Assembly (NCBI GenBank): GCA_037044905.1
Contig: JBAOKB010000144.1
Coordinates: forward strand, 124,001-188,000
Direction: 5' to 3'
Length of the DNA: 64,000 nucleotides
DNA from: Hortaea werneckii
Taxonomy: Eukaryota > Ascomycota > Dothideomycetes > Mycosphaerellales > Teratosphaeriaceae
The notes beneath the pieces are model-generated. The model was not told where the DNA came from, searched no databases, and saw only the letters and a list, made by a program, of their open reading frames with translations. The position numbers and the translations under genes are program-made. Of the stretch, positions 49,937 to 60,659 are shown piece after piece; within the stretch, counting starts at the first letter, position 1; each line of letters begins with the position of its first letter.

Positions 49937-50440
49937 TCAAACCGGACAATCCACATTACTCGCCGTCTCATTCACGTACTGCCCCTTTGGCGCAGGAACA
50001 AACATCCTTTCCTCAAGAAAAACATCATACAACAAACACGCCGTCGCCAGTTCCCCTCCCTCGGTGCCATAATACCCCTCAGGCGTGGGGACATTATATC
50101 CCAGCAAGACGGCTTTACAGGTGCCCCGCTCGCCGAACCCGTAGCATTGCTGTTGGCAGTGCAGGGCTTGCTCGGCGGGGGTGTAGAAAGGTTGGGAGAA
50201 GTAGGAGGAGTAGAGTTCGTGGGTGTCGGTGAAGTTGGTGGGGAGTTTCCAGCCTGAGGGGAGCAGGGAGGATGTGTTGGTGTTGGTGGGGGTGGTGGTG
50301 TTGGCAGGGAGTGGGTTGGTTATGGTGCAGTTTTGTGGGATGGGTTCGAAGGTTGGTCCGCCTGCGCGAGGTGCGATGGGGGATGCCGTGGTTAATAGGG
50401 GTGTGAGGAGGCTGAGGAGGAGGAGATGGATGGGCGTCAT
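49937..50440 (-). CDS. small secreted protein with six cysteines, PAN/apple-like
   Basis: Single exon, 167 aa from the ATG at 50440 (frame open upstream). Signal peptide: IHLLLLSLLTPLLTTASP. A Thr/Asn/Pro-rich linker with several sequons (NCTITNP, NTTTPT, NTSSL, NFTDT) leads to a compact region HCQQQCYGFGERGTCKAVLL, GYNVPTPEGYYGTEGGELA and TACLLYDVFLEERMFVPAPK, with cysteines spaced like a PAN/apple-type fold. It ends NETASNVDCPV. Function unknown; an extracellular binding role is a guess based on the fold-like pattern. Two further Met codons near the start make no difference to the signal. Confidence 0.72.
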   Translation of the reverse strand: MTPIHLLLLSLLTPLLTTASPIAPRAGGPTFEPIPQNCTITNPLPANTTTPTNTNTSSLLPSGWKLPTNFTDTHELYSSYFSQPFYTPAEQALHCQQQCYGFGERGTCKAVLLGYNVPTPEGYYGTEGGELATACLLYDVFLEERMFVPAPKGQYVNETASNVDCPV

Positions 50441-51539
50441 TGTTGTTTTTGATTTGGAGGTGTTGCCAGTATGGTGTATTGATTCGAGTGATGGTACACC
50501 TGGTAGCGTTCTTGAGGCGGATGGGAGGTGAGCCGTAGAGTGAGGAATATGTAAATGTTCCGGAGTGAGGCAAAGACCGCCTAGAAGACAAGGTTGTGCA
50601 CAGAATGGAAGGAGCGACCTGGGTTGTCTTATAATAGCAAGATGCCATACCATACCCGATTTACTTCTACTTACCTTACCCAGGTACTTATCTTTTCACA
50701 CAAAATAGCTCCGCAGTACATCATCCAGCTGTCGATGAACAAACCGCACGATCCAACAGATATCTAAACACCTACACCATCTACGTCATATTTCCCCCTT
50801 CTGACACCCAGACGAAGCAAACCAAGCATTCCGCCCCCACACAGTCAAACATGGCATTCTCGTGGGCTGGGATCTGGGGGGAGAGGTAGCCCAAAGCCTT
50901 AATCGTCCATTGGTTACCAGCGGAACGACGCCAAGATCATGTATCCTCGCGTTATGCAGATCTTGAAACAGACGAGTGGAGGATGTCGTCCTCCTCGGAG
51001 GCTCGGGAGGGCAGATCAACCTCGTAAGCTACGTCACAGTATTGTGTACAACACGACTGCAGGGAAAGGAATTCCGTGGCGAAGGACTTCTAGCGGTATG
51101 TAAAGAGGAAATGCTTTGAGATGTAGCAGTCTGAGATGACCGAATTCGAGTTTGAACTGATGAATGTAGACAATTCTGCCATGGGTCTTGGGCGGTGAAG
51201 CGCACTTGCGAGGAGTGGGAACTGAGGTGCGTCATGATCCGACATTTCCACATCGGTCTCTGCTCGGGTGACATGACATATACAAGTGCCATTCGATAAC
51301 AATCACAAAACGGACAAGATATGAGATTGCGTTCACATCAGCTTTCCCCGGGCCGTACTTGTATTCCTTATGGGCATTCTTGCCATGGCAATACCATCAC
51401 TTGTGGTCAAGACTGATGACAGTGACTCCTCCTTCGTTACGACGATGATGTAGACCTCGGTAAGCTTCATCTGTAATCCAATGGCATCTCTATAGGTAGC
51501 CATCCATATCCACATCTTATTAGTCTAAGCATCGGAGCT
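50441..51539. other. 1.1-kb intergenic stretch
   Basis: Divergent promoter region of the secreted-protein gene and the iron-type dehydrogenase gene. Small minus-strand frames near 50786-51302 have no motif. No RNA gene or repeat seen. Confidence 0.45.
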
Positions 51540-52883
51540 ATGACAAGTCTCAAGGCTACACAGTCCTGTACGACAGTAATCCACCACCTTCGTGCACCGG
51601 GGATCTCGAGTATCTCACGCTGGCCTTCCCTTCTCTCAGTCTTTCCTACCCATCAATTCAAGCCTTCCTTCAGCACTCTAAGAGTCTCTCATTCTAGCTT
51701 CAGACCTCGACTCATCACTCAAAGACGCTACAAAGCAACCATGACAGACTCCTCCCAACACCCTCTCAGTGGGCTATGGAAGCCCACCCACCTCCAACGT
51801 CTCTACTACGGTCCCGACAGCGTCCAGAAACACCTCCTCGAATGCCTTCCGAAAGACTCTTCCAAAGCCTTCATCATCACCGGCAATTCTCTCGCCACAA
51901 AAACACCTCTGATCAAGCAAGTCGAAGAAATCCTTGGCTCGAAGCACCTATCCGGCACCTTCAGCAAGATCGGCCAACACGCGCCAGTGAAAGAGCTAGA
52001 CCAAGCAACAGAAATGGTGATGAACGACCCTAGCATCGACACCATCATCTCCGTCGGAGGCGGGAGCCCCATCGATTCCGCCAAAGCAATCTCCTACCGC
52101 CTCAACGAGCGCAAACCGGGCAACTTCCTCCACCACATCACAATCCCCACCACCCTCAGCGCAGCCGAATGCACTCTCGGCGCGGGCTACACAAACTCGA
52201 ACGGGATGAAAACCGGGGTCGCACATCCCGAACTTGCGCCCCACTGCATCCTCTACGACGCCTCATTCGCCCTCGAAACTCCCCCCTGGCTATGGATGAG
52301 CACGGGTCTGCGGGCCATGGACCACGCCGTCGAACTCCTCTACCACCCGACAAGCACCGAGATGCCATGTCGATGGATGTGCCTGGCATCGGCGGGGGAA
52401 CTCTTCCACTGGCTGCCCAAATACAAGGACAACCCGCAGGACTTAGAAGCGATCACGCGCCTACAGCTCGCCGCGTTCGGATCTCTAGGCTTCCTCGCAT
52501 TGAACGTCAAAGGCGGGCTCGGCCTCTCACATACCTTAGGCTATGCCCTCGGATCACCCTATCAGATCCCCCACGGTATCACGTCGTGTCTGACGCTTGG
52601 ACACGTGATCAAGCTTAAAGCGGCGAGTTCGGGGGAAGATGCGCGGCAGTTGGCGCGGATGGCGCCGTTTATTGGACTCGGCCAGTCTGGGGACGAGAAG
52701 AAAGATGCCGTGGCGGTGGGGGATGCGGTGTTGAGGTTGGTGGAGGGGTTGGGGCTTAAGACGACCCTGACGGAGAAGGGGGTGGGCAGGGATCAGGTGG
52801 AGGTTATTACGCGTACGGCGACGCGGGCGGAGAGTGGGCCGTTGTTTGAGAGGGTTAGGGAGTTGGTGGAGGGGTTGTATTAG
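51540..52883 (+). CDS. iron-type alcohol dehydrogenase, maleylacetate-reductase-like
   Basis: Single exon, 447 aa from the ATG at 51540. The first 66 residues lack Asp/Glu and are Arg/Ser-rich, ending HSSFRPRLITQRRYKA, a likely mitochondrial presequence; an internal ATG at 51741 would give a cytosolic 380-aa form. The nucleotide site is TIISVGGGSPIDSAKAISYR. Metal-site blocks are STGLRAMDHAVELLYHPTST, GLGLSHTLGYALGSP and QIPHGITSCLTLGHVIKLKA. Family members include maleylacetate reductases (ring-cleavage catabolism) and other type III dehydrogenases. It converges on an amidohydrolase-2 gene, which fits aromatic-acid catabolism but does not prove the substrate. Confidence 0.88.
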   Translation: MTSLKATQSCTTVIHHLRAPGISSISRWPSLLSVFPTHQFKPSFSTLRVSHSSFRPRLITQRRYKATMTDSSQHPLSGLWKPTHLQRLYYGPDSVQKHLLECLPKDSSKAFIITGNSLATKTPLIKQVEEILGSKHLSGTFSKIGQHAPVKELDQATEMVMNDPSIDTIISVGGGSPIDSAKAISYRLNERKPGNFLHHITIPTTLSAAECTLGAGYTNSNGMKTGVAHPELAPHCILYDASFALETPPWLWMSTGLRAMDHAVELLYHPTSTEMPCRWMCLASAGELFHWLPKYKDNPQDLEAITRLQLAAFGSLGFLALNVKGGLGLSHTLGYALGSPYQIPHGITSCLTLGHVIKLKAASSGEDARQLARMAPFIGLGQSGDEKKDAVAVGDAVLRLVEGLGLKTTLTEKGVGRDQVEVITRTATRAESGPLFERVRELVEGLY

Positions 52884-53408
52884 GGTTATGACTTTAATGA
52901 GAAGTAATTGACGATTTTAAACTGTCCTCCTCTTAGCGGCATCGGGTCTCTATTTGAATTGGCATCGTCTGGGAACCATGCCGTCGGGTGGCTGCTTGCT
53001 TGAAGCTCGGCATGTTGCAGGTTGCGTTGCGATCAATCCGGCGTTAATGACTTTGAATGACATTGAGAGACTTGAGGCTGATGAGCATGGTTGGGGGGAC
53101 TATATATGGCAGATGGAATGGTGACCTGTGCAGGCGAGGACTTTGGAACAGGGTTCGAAGCAGAGCAACTTGAAATGGTGATTTAATCAGACCATTCGGG
53201 TGATGTGGAGTATTATTCGTGAATGAAGAAGGCCAGGCCCTCGGTTCCTCCTGACAGCAGCAGAATGAAAAGACTAAGAAGGTGCAAAGACATGAGAGAA
53301 TGCGCAGTTGGCTGGGGAAGACATCATATAGCTGTACCGTAGCGATCCAGACATAGCACCGTAGCTCACCATCATCAAAGACGAACCCCATTAAATTCCC
53401 TGACTACT
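52884..53408. other. intergenic between convergent genes
   Basis: Shared 3' flank. A 115-codon minus-strand frame (53044-53391) lacks any motif and is not called. Confidence 0.45.
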
Positions 53409-54443
53409 TCACCCAAACAACCTCTCCGCATTCCCATGATACATAGCCTCAATCGCCTCGGCACCAAACCCCTCCCTCATCCCCTGATCCATCTGCCCCA
53501 ACAACATCTCCACCCCATCAGGCTTAGTAAAAGGGAAATCACTCCCATACATGATCCTCTCGGCCTTCACGCCCGCACCCTCCATAAGTCCCCTAATCTG
53601 ACCCGGGAAAACAAACCCCGCCAGATCGAAGTAGATCTGTCGTTGAAACGCGTCTCGGACTTCGGTCTCCGCTACGCCTTCCCAGGGTCCCGGGACCAGC
53701 TGGCTGAAACCCGTCCAGCGCGAGAGGAGAGGGGGGAAGGCGCCGCCGAGGTGGGGCAGGATAATTTGCAGATTCGGACACCGCTTGATGGTCCCGCTCA
53801 TGAAGAGGTTGGTCACGACGCGGGCGGTGTCGAAGAAGAATTCGAGCATGGGGTTGGGGTACTTGGAAGCCAGCGGGGCGGCTTTGGTAGGTTGTTGGGG
53901 GTTGGGCTGTGAGGGTGATGGGGAGCAGGGACAGGTGGGGGTGGTGGGGTGGATGAAGATGGTGGCGTGCCGGCGATTGAGCTCGTCGAAGATCGGGTCG
54001 AAGGCTGGGTCGCCGAGGTAGAGACCGTGTCCGTTGGTGAGGAAGCCGAACCCGTCACAGCCGTCTTTGCTGGCTTGGTCGATTTCCTTCAGGCAGGTCG
54101 CCACGTCTGGGATGGGGAGGGAGGCGAAGAAGCCGAAGCGGTCGGGCATTTGGCGTTTCAGGTCTGCGGCGTAGGAATTACATTGGCGGCTTAGTTTTGC
54201 TGCCAGGTCGTTGTCCCCGGGGACGAGATGCGTGCCGGGACTGGAGATTGAGAGGATGGATTTGCGGATGCCAAGCTTATCCATGAGTTGGAGGTGGCTT
54301 TCAGGACTCCATTCGGGGACAGCAGGCATGCCATCTGGATTCGCATGGCCATGGTTTCGTAAGGCTTCTTGGTAGAATGGCGGGAGATAGTGAGAGTGGA
54401 CGTCAATCTTGTGGGGCATGTTTGAGGAGCTCATGGTCTCCAT
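53409..54443 (-). CDS. amidohydrolase-2/ACMSD-like decarboxylase family protein
   Basis: Single exon, 344 aa from the ATG at 54443. Metal-site blocks of the ACMSD family: KIDVHSHYLPPFYQEAL (H-x-H), ATIFIHPTTPTC (His), IILPHLGGAFPPLLSRW (His) and RIMYGSDFPFTKPDG (Asp). PIPDVATCLKEIDQASKDGC and GFGFLTNGHGLYLGDPAFDP are standard. The family decarboxylates 6-methylsalicylate, gamma-resorcylate, 2,3-dihydroxybenzoate or aminocarboxymuconate semialdehyde, and the substrate cannot be read by eye. A Pro/Ser/Gln-rich loop (about residues 170-185) is a local insertion. It is divergent from another amidohydrolase gene at 55099. Confidence 0.9.
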   Translation of the reverse strand: METMSSSNMPHKIDVHSHYLPPFYQEALRNHGHANPDGMPAVPEWSPESHLQLMDKLGIRKSILSISSPGTHLVPGDNDLAAKLSRQCNSYAADLKRQMPDRFGFFASLPIPDVATCLKEIDQASKDGCDGFGFLTNGHGLYLGDPAFDPIFDELNRRHATIFIHPTTPTCPCSPSPSQPNPQQPTKAAPLASKYPNPMLEFFFDTARVVTNLFMSGTIKRCPNLQIILPHLGGAFPPLLSRWTGFSQLVPGPWEGVAETEVRDAFQRQIYFDLAGFVFPGQIRGLMEGAGVKAERIMYGSDFPFTKPDGVEMLLGQMDQGMREGFGAEAIEAMYHGNAERLFG

Positions 54444-55098
54444 CAAGGTGCGGTCGGAGCGTATAATATGGATGATTTTCTTCCACTTCCCAAAGATTCA
54501 CAGTCCTACTACTAATGGTGGAGCGTCTGGAGTACCGTGATTATTATACGTAGTCTCACCACTGCAAGCTATGGAGACAACCTAACAGATCAAGATTTAG
54601 GGTCCACTCTGCAGTTGAGCTTGTGCCTGCATCATTGAGGATCGATACCGAAAGCAGCAGTTGCACGTTACGACACCATCGTTGGCTTGTTTTATTTAAT
54701 TTTTTGCTTTCTTTAATCAATGAACAACACTGAGGGACAGTATAGCATACCGCTCATTTCGAAGGACAAGAGAAGAAATAGAGATCAAGACGTTCTATTT
54801 AACCTGGAACGACGAAGTACGCTCCCTGCAGGTAATCCCCATTTTAGCATCGGATCAATGAGTTGATTCCCCGCCCCGTTCCGAATGGCACCCCACTTGG
54901 AACAGCGATTGACTTCACCTACAGCACGCTTGACCACACGCAAGTGCTGAAGGGGGGTACGCTGCCTTTGTCAGCGATGGAGCTACTCCCTTTGCGAATA
55001 CGATATGCTGTAAGAAAGACAACATTCGTACAGCGTAGGTTCCTGCTCTCCCCATTTTCGTATCCAAATTATCTCTCTTCCTGCATACCAAATCAACC
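54444..55098. other. divergent promoter region of two amidohydrolase genes
   Basis: About 655 bp between the divergent start codons at 54443 and 55099. It should hold both promoters. A T-rich segment (about 54690-54715) is visible. No coding frame is supported. Confidence 0.5.
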
Positions 55099-56585
55099 AT
55101 GACATCTTTCCTAATCACCGACGTACGCATCTTCGACGGCGAGGAGGTCATAGCGGAAGCTGGATCAGTCCTAGTGGAGAATGGCAAGATCACAAAAGTC
55201 TCCACCTCCTCGTCCATCTCCTTCGATGGACCAACCTATTCTAAACCAGGCCATACTTTGCTGCCCGGTCTGATCGACGCTCACATCCACGCCAACAATG
55301 GCAACACAGTCGCACTCCCGCAATCCCTTCGCTTTGGAGTAACGACCGTCTGCGACCTGCATAATGAATACTTCAACATCCAAAAACTCCGCCAGCAGAT
55401 CAAAGGGGGAGACTGTGCCGACCTGAAAACCACCAGCTACGCCGCCACGATCGAGAACGGCTGGCCCATGTTCGTCGTCCTCGCCCTGCACGACAGCCCG
55501 GAAGTACGAGAAGAGATCTCCCACTGGCCCAAACTCACCACCCCGGAAACGGGACGGCAATACGTCCAGGACCGCGTGAAGGAAAGCGTAGATTACATCA
55601 AACTCATGCACGAAAGCGGCAAATTCCTGGGGAAAACGATCGACAAACCCTCTCTGGAACTGCAAAAGGCCATCATCACCGAAGCGCACGCCCACGGCCT
55701 GAAAACCATCGCGCACTCGACCTCGCTACAGGACACGCTCGAGATCCTCTCCTGCGGCGTGGACGGACTAGCACATACTTTTATCGACCAAGCGCCGACG
55801 ACGGAGCTGATCGAGGCGTACAAGAAGAACGACGCGCACTGTAACCCGACGCTGGCGTGTATGGGGTCCGCGACGACGGAGGGACAGGCGCAGCAGGAGA
55901 AGTTCGCGCATGATCCGCGCGTGCGGGAGTTGTTGGGCGAGGAGGAACGCGAGAGGATGTGCGCGTGTATGTCGTTTGCGAAAGCGAGCGGGGGGAAAGT
56001 CGAGCATGCGTATGAGACGGTGCGACGGTTGAAGGAGGCGGGGGTGCCGGTGATTATGTATGTCTTCTTCTTCTTTTCTCTCCGTTTCCTTTTCTCATTT
56101 TTGTTGCCACCACCTCTCTCTCTCTTCCTCTTCCTCTTCCTCTTCCTCTTCCTCTTTCTCCGAGCCGGAATCCCGCCCACCTGACCTCGCAACCCCATCT
56201 TCTACGCCTCACCAATCCCTCAATTACAAAGGCGAAGGAATCCAACCCAACAGAAAAACCCCCGCAAAAACTAATCCTCCCTCCAAACAGCGGTTCCGAC
56301 TCCGCCGCCCCAGCCGTAGGCACAGCCTGGGGCCTGTCCGCGCACCACGAGCTCTCGCTCTTCGTGCACGAATGCGGCTTCACACCACTGGAAGCCCTCC
56401 GCGCCGCAACCTCCCTAACGGCCTCCCGATTCAATTTCCACGACCGCGGGAGGATCCAGGAAGGGCTACGGGCGGATCTGATGCTGGTGCAGGGGGATCC
56501 GACGCGGGAGATTGATCATACGTTGGATTTGAGGGGGGTGTGGACGCGGGGGGAGCTGTGCTCGGTTTATAGGGGAAGGTTGTGA
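55099..56585 (+). CDS. amidohydrolase family protein, imidazolonepropionase-like
   Basis: Exons 55099-56057 and 56291-56585 give 417 aa. N-terminal beta domain: SFLITDVRIFDGEEVIAEAG and GSVLVENGKITKVSTSS. Metal motifs: LLPGLIDAHIHANNGNT (H-x-H), YIKLMHESGKF (Lys, possibly carboxylated), AHAHGLKTIAHSTSLQDTLE (His), GVDGLAHTFID (His) and, after the splice, IGSDSAAPA (Asp). The C-terminal ALRAATSLTASRFN leads into the second beta domain. The 233-nt intron is long for this window and contains a CTTCCT-type microsatellite (about 56118-56158). The substrate is unknown; hydrolysis of a cyclic amide or carbamate bond is typical. Confidence 0.88.
56118..56158 (+). repeat. pyrimidine microsatellite (CT and TTCCTC runs) in intron
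   Basis: CTCTCTCTCT is followed by four to five TTCCTC units, all inside the intron of the amidohydrolase gene. It is simple low-complexity sequence with no coding effect after splicing. Confidence 0.8.
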
Positions 56586-56765
56586 TTGGCGTGAGAGTGA
56601 CTACGGGCCAGAGGGATGGAGAGAGGGGTTTGGTGTGGTTAAAAGTTTTCAAGAAGTAGAAAGGAGGGACATGAAAGGAGGAAAACGTGGGGGTTGTTGC
56701 TCTAAGGGTATAACCAACTAAAAAAAAATCAAAAAGACAAGACGAAGAAGTAAAGTTCAATGGCT

Positions 56766-58778
56766 TCAATCATCCTTCCGACTCTTCGCGCCCTTCCAAC
56801 CCATGCCTCTGCTCGACCTCTCTCTCGTCGTACTGGTATTCTCAGAGAAGCCCGTAGAAGAAGAGGGAGCAGTACTGGGTCCAACATGAATCACACTTCC
56901 CTTCCGCCCCCTGCTTGACCCATGCGCTTCATCATCCTCCTCATCATCATCGCCACCAATTTCAAACTCATCCGTCATCTCGATCAAGTCCTCCACACCC
57001 CTCCCCATATCCCTCCTGGCCGCAACGCCAACCCCACCGGTAGGCCCTCGCACAGAGGCAGACTTCTGCCGCCATTGTTGCTGCTGCTGCTCAGCAGAGG
57101 AAGAACCCTCCATAGCCGTCTTAGCATTAGCCGCGACCTTCCGCATCCACCCTTCAATGGCGCCACCGACGTTCTCTAGATTCATAGGCTGACTGCGGCC
57201 CCCCGTAGTCGGCGTGCCGGTCCCAGAAGCAGAAGCTGTGGGAGGATCATCACTGTATCCCGGCAACTCCGGGGCCAAAAGACCCTGATGACTCCAGTAA
57301 GAAGGGGGCGCAACGTCGGGGAGATGCTTGGCGAAGACTTTATTCAGACCGTCCTGTGCGGGGCCAGGGAAACGGACGTTCCGGTTCATGGTTCCGACTC
57401 CGCCGGGGCCGGCGAGGTAAGTTGGGAAATAGCCATTCGAGGCGTTACTGTGACGACGGCGGCCAGCGCCTGGGCGATGGTGGGAAGAAGCGGTGTCTTG
57501 TTGGTAAGGAGAGCCAGGCATGAGATCGGATGTATTTGTATGCTCGCGGGTGAGATCGAGGGAGTGCGAAGGTGTCGTATTGAAATCGGAGTACAGCTGG
57601 CTCTTTCGCCGAGCGCGAGGAAAGTACCCAAGCGAACGACGGGACAGGCGTGCGATTTCGGTGGGCTTTTCTGCTCCTGGGAGTAATACCCAGGAATCAT
57701 GGTACCAGGGAGGTTCGCTATCCAGACTCGATGCTGCTACGGAAGATGAGGGCCTCCGACCAGTGGTATCCGTCGATGCTGAGTTAGTGCGATTGCGAGC
57801 ATACGCATCGCCGTTGGTAAGGTGACTCTGCTGATGACATGGGACTTCCTCGGCCAGTCCAGCAGCCAAGGCATCGCTATCAGAGCTGAGTAAGTCTATT
57901 GCTTCGGAGCTCTGAACAGGCCTCCCCTTCACGCCACAAGCATCGACGGGCAAAATCAAAGTCGGGCGACTCTGGATGGTGTCGTTAGGCCACATCCTGT
58001 TGGCTTTTCGTAATGTATTGGCACTACAATTGTACCTGATCGTGATACCGGGTAGAGTGTCGTCCTTCTTCACATGATGCACGTATACGAGGGCATCTCG
58101 ATCTTCATGGTCGCCCGGCGGAGCAGACGCCGCATGATCATCCGAGGTCCTTCGTTTGTACCTGCCGAAAGTGTCTGCATAGCTCGTGGGATCTTGGCCT
58201 GTCAGCATGGCCTTTCTCTTCTGCGCTCTGAGTGCAGCTATCTGCTCCTCCCGCGTCCCTCCACCTATATCCTGCGAGGCGAGGCGCGAGCCAGGCGCTT
58301 GCGGGCCCCATGCACTGCTTTGCGTGTTGGAGAATAGCTCGTTCCGGAAGCTGCTCAGCGGCTTCTTTGTCCGTCTCGGTTTATCTTTGGTATCGGCGGC
58401 TGCGTCTCCACTGAGCAGGTCGGACGCCATGTTCTGTAGGGTGCTCCAAGAGTTGCCCCATAGGCCAGCCAAGGGCGACTCATTTCCCTGCCGTCGCTGT
58501 CTGCCGGCGGCATCGGCCCTACCCAGGCTTGAAGTGCCGCTTCTCCCATTCTGAGTCCTTCCATGGCTCGAAGTCCTTGGGAGGCGCTCGTTCGGGATCG
58601 GGCTAACCGCTCGGCTGTCGAATGGTGAAGGGACTGGGGATGCTATCCGTGTGATCGGCGCAGTCGCCGGGTCATAGTCGACCTCGTCGCCTTCGTCGAG
58701 GCCGGAGATGAGGCGTTTGGTCCGTGGGCGCAGGGAAGAGGAGGGAGTTGAGCTGGTCCGCACATTGCTGGCGTTCAT
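56766..58778 (-). CDS. LysM-domain protein, intracellular type
   Basis: Single exon, 670 aa. No signal peptide; the start is disordered (NASNVRTSSTPSSSLRPRTK). One LysM domain lies at about residues 231-280 (YVHHVKKDDTLPGITIRYNC, ANTLRKANRMWPND, TLILPVDAC). A short Ser/Asp motif SEAIDLLSSDSD follows. The rest is long low-complexity Ser/Pro/Gly/Arg-rich sequence with a Gln run (about CAG repeats near 57085) and an acidic patch (DEFEIGGDDDEEDDEAHG). In fungi, single LysM modules in non-secreted proteins resemble LysMD-type proteins rather than chitin-binding effectors. The WDxYH-like SEPPWYHDSWVLLPGAEKPT block recurs in relatives, as far as I recall. Function unknown. Confidence 0.85.
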   Translation of the reverse strand: MNASNVRTSSTPSSSLRPRTKRLISGLDEGDEVDYDPATAPITRIASPVPSPFDSRAVSPIPNERLPRTSSHGRTQNGRSGTSSLGRADAAGRQRRQGNESPLAGLWGNSWSTLQNMASDLLSGDAAADTKDKPRRTKKPLSSFRNELFSNTQSSAWGPQAPGSRLASQDIGGGTREEQIAALRAQKRKAMLTGQDPTSYADTFGRYKRRTSDDHAASAPPGDHEDRDALVYVHHVKKDDTLPGITIRYNCSANTLRKANRMWPNDTIQSRPTLILPVDACGVKGRPVQSSEAIDLLSSDSDALAAGLAEEVPCHQQSHLTNGDAYARNRTNSASTDTTGRRPSSSVAASSLDSEPPWYHDSWVLLPGAEKPTEIARLSRRSLGYFPRARRKSQLYSDFNTTPSHSLDLTREHTNTSDLMPGSPYQQDTASSHHRPGAGRRRHSNASNGYFPTYLAGPGGVGTMNRNVRFPGPAQDGLNKVFAKHLPDVAPPSYWSHQGLLAPELPGYSDDPPTASASGTGTPTTGGRSQPMNLENVGGAIEGWMRKVAANAKTAMEGSSSAEQQQQQWRQKSASVRGPTGGVGVAARRDMGRGVEDLIEMTDEFEIGGDDDEEDDEAHGSSRGRKGSVIHVGPSTAPSSSTGFSENTSTTRERSSRGMGWKGAKSRKDD

Positions 58779-60659
58779 CGCCGGCCATGCAGATTACCAG
58801 AGTGGGATGGGGTCGAGACGGGAGGCATGTGGAGTTGTGATGGTGGTGATTGGTATTTGCTCACGTGATTTTCAGTGTCGTCCATATACCTCCATCGTTG
58901 CCGTCTGGACATTCATGTTTATCTCAATCTACGGATTACGCACCATCGGCAAACGAGGTGGCCGTGTGTGAGGTACCCAGTCGCAATGTTGTCCTGCGGC
59001 AGGGGCTTTCGTCATCGTCTAACCGGAATGTCGGCTGTCGGCTGCGTCCGGCGCTACTACACTTCACCACCATGACAGTTGCCTATCTGTGCTATTGCTG
59101 TACTGTCCATTGCATGTGGGACACTATATCACGGTGTAATCAATAGACAGGGCGTTACTGTCCACCAGAAGCAATACGAGAGGTAGGCCTAGCCTCATAA
59201 ATACACGACCAGTCCTCTACTAGGAAGATAGCTACTTCTCCTTTCCATCCCCTCAATCCCTTTCTCACCCTTTCTTTTCTTTTTCATTGGAGCTTGAATG
59301 ATCCAGTTTCACATGTTTGCATGGCTCCCAAGTATTCACATTGTCACGCCCGGAGATGCCTCGCCCGGACGAACCGCCGTTGTGGTGCTGCAGAGACCTC
59401 TGAAGAATCTGGCGCTCCTACTTTGGGCAATAGTGCTGGTTCTTGTAAGAGTAAGTGGCCATTGCTATAAACTACTCCAGTAGTGCCTTGCCAACACGAA
59501 ACCCGCAATCGATTGAGCGCATGATCATACTGGAGGCCGATGAAAACTCTTCGGTGTATCGAAGAGCGCACTCAAGATGTACGCTTGCCTCGCCCAACCA
59601 TCCAGAGCGATTACGCAGCGTGACGCGCAGTCAATGGACCGCAATCGGCAATGGCTTGGCTAATGATGTTGGGATTGAGGGCCGTCAAACTCATACTCTC
59701 ATGCTGACCATCCTATCTGCTGTTCCTTGGCTCCAGTACAGAGTCGCCATACCATCAAGTTGTGCAGCAACGCTGAATGGGGGCCGTTAAATTCCCCTTT
59801 CTTCCAACAGCTGGCATGGAAAGTAGAAGGGATCAATGGAGGCATCGCCGCTCATCGGGAGGAAGGTGTTTACAGACGGAATCTTCGAGTTCTCGTCACA
59901 TTGACGGCAAAACCTGAATCAATACCACAGCTGCATTTGCTGGCAGAAACACTGTCCCATGAAAACATTTCTCGCGGTCAGCAATGACTTCCTCTCCTGC
60001 TCTGTTCGGGGTTTGCTTCTGCAGAGGTCCATAAGAGAACGACAACGGGAGAGCCTTTCAGTGATGCGCTCACCCTTCTCTTTGCATATGTTGCTGCCGC
60101 TGTCGGCAATCCTGAAAAGGCGCCCGCGAGTGTTGTCAGGCACGCTCGCAGGTTAACTTCGCACGTGAGGTGCTTGTGCTGCTTACCCGACCCAAACGGG
60201 CGGGCGTACACATGTAGTCCAGCGTCCTCACGTGGCAAAGGCGTCTCAAAGCGGAAGTGCTTATCGTGCCTCCTCCGTCACGACAGGCCGGCTTGGACGG
60301 CCCTCACAGGATCAGCTTCAATTCCTCTAGGCTATGCAGACCTGTTCCATTCACCTCAGGGTCATGCCTTGGGCACGACCCTTCCCGCTCATCATTCACA
60401 TTTGCATTCACTACAGCTCGTGAAAGTGTGACTCCTGCGGTAGGCGCTAGCGCGGACTATTCCGTGCACTCGAGAGTATATCTTCGTTCTCTGACCTGCG
60501 ACTTTTCAATCTATTTTCCTTCTTTCTTTAGGCAGCAACTTTTTCAACATCCCACCCCTTGCCTCAAGTCCTTGTTTCTTGATCCTCTGCCTCACCCCCT
60601 TCTGAACAACAACGTGCTATCCAGAGTCATCTGACTCGACTCTGACATCAGCAGGCAGC
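58779..60659. other. 1.9-kb intergenic stretch
   Basis: The upstream part is the promoter of the LysM gene (minus) and the last part the promoter and pyrimidine-rich 5' leader of the PIP-box gene (plus, start at 60660). Small ATG frames such as 59298-59483 (61 codons, with a hydrophobic stretch LALLLWAIVLVLV) are not supported. No RNA gene seen. Confidence 0.45.

Noticed and set aside
55171..56198. Long minus-strand frames of 181 and 201 codons
   Set aside because: Antisense of the amidohydrolase; one includes Lys/Arg runs caused by the CT microsatellite in the intron.
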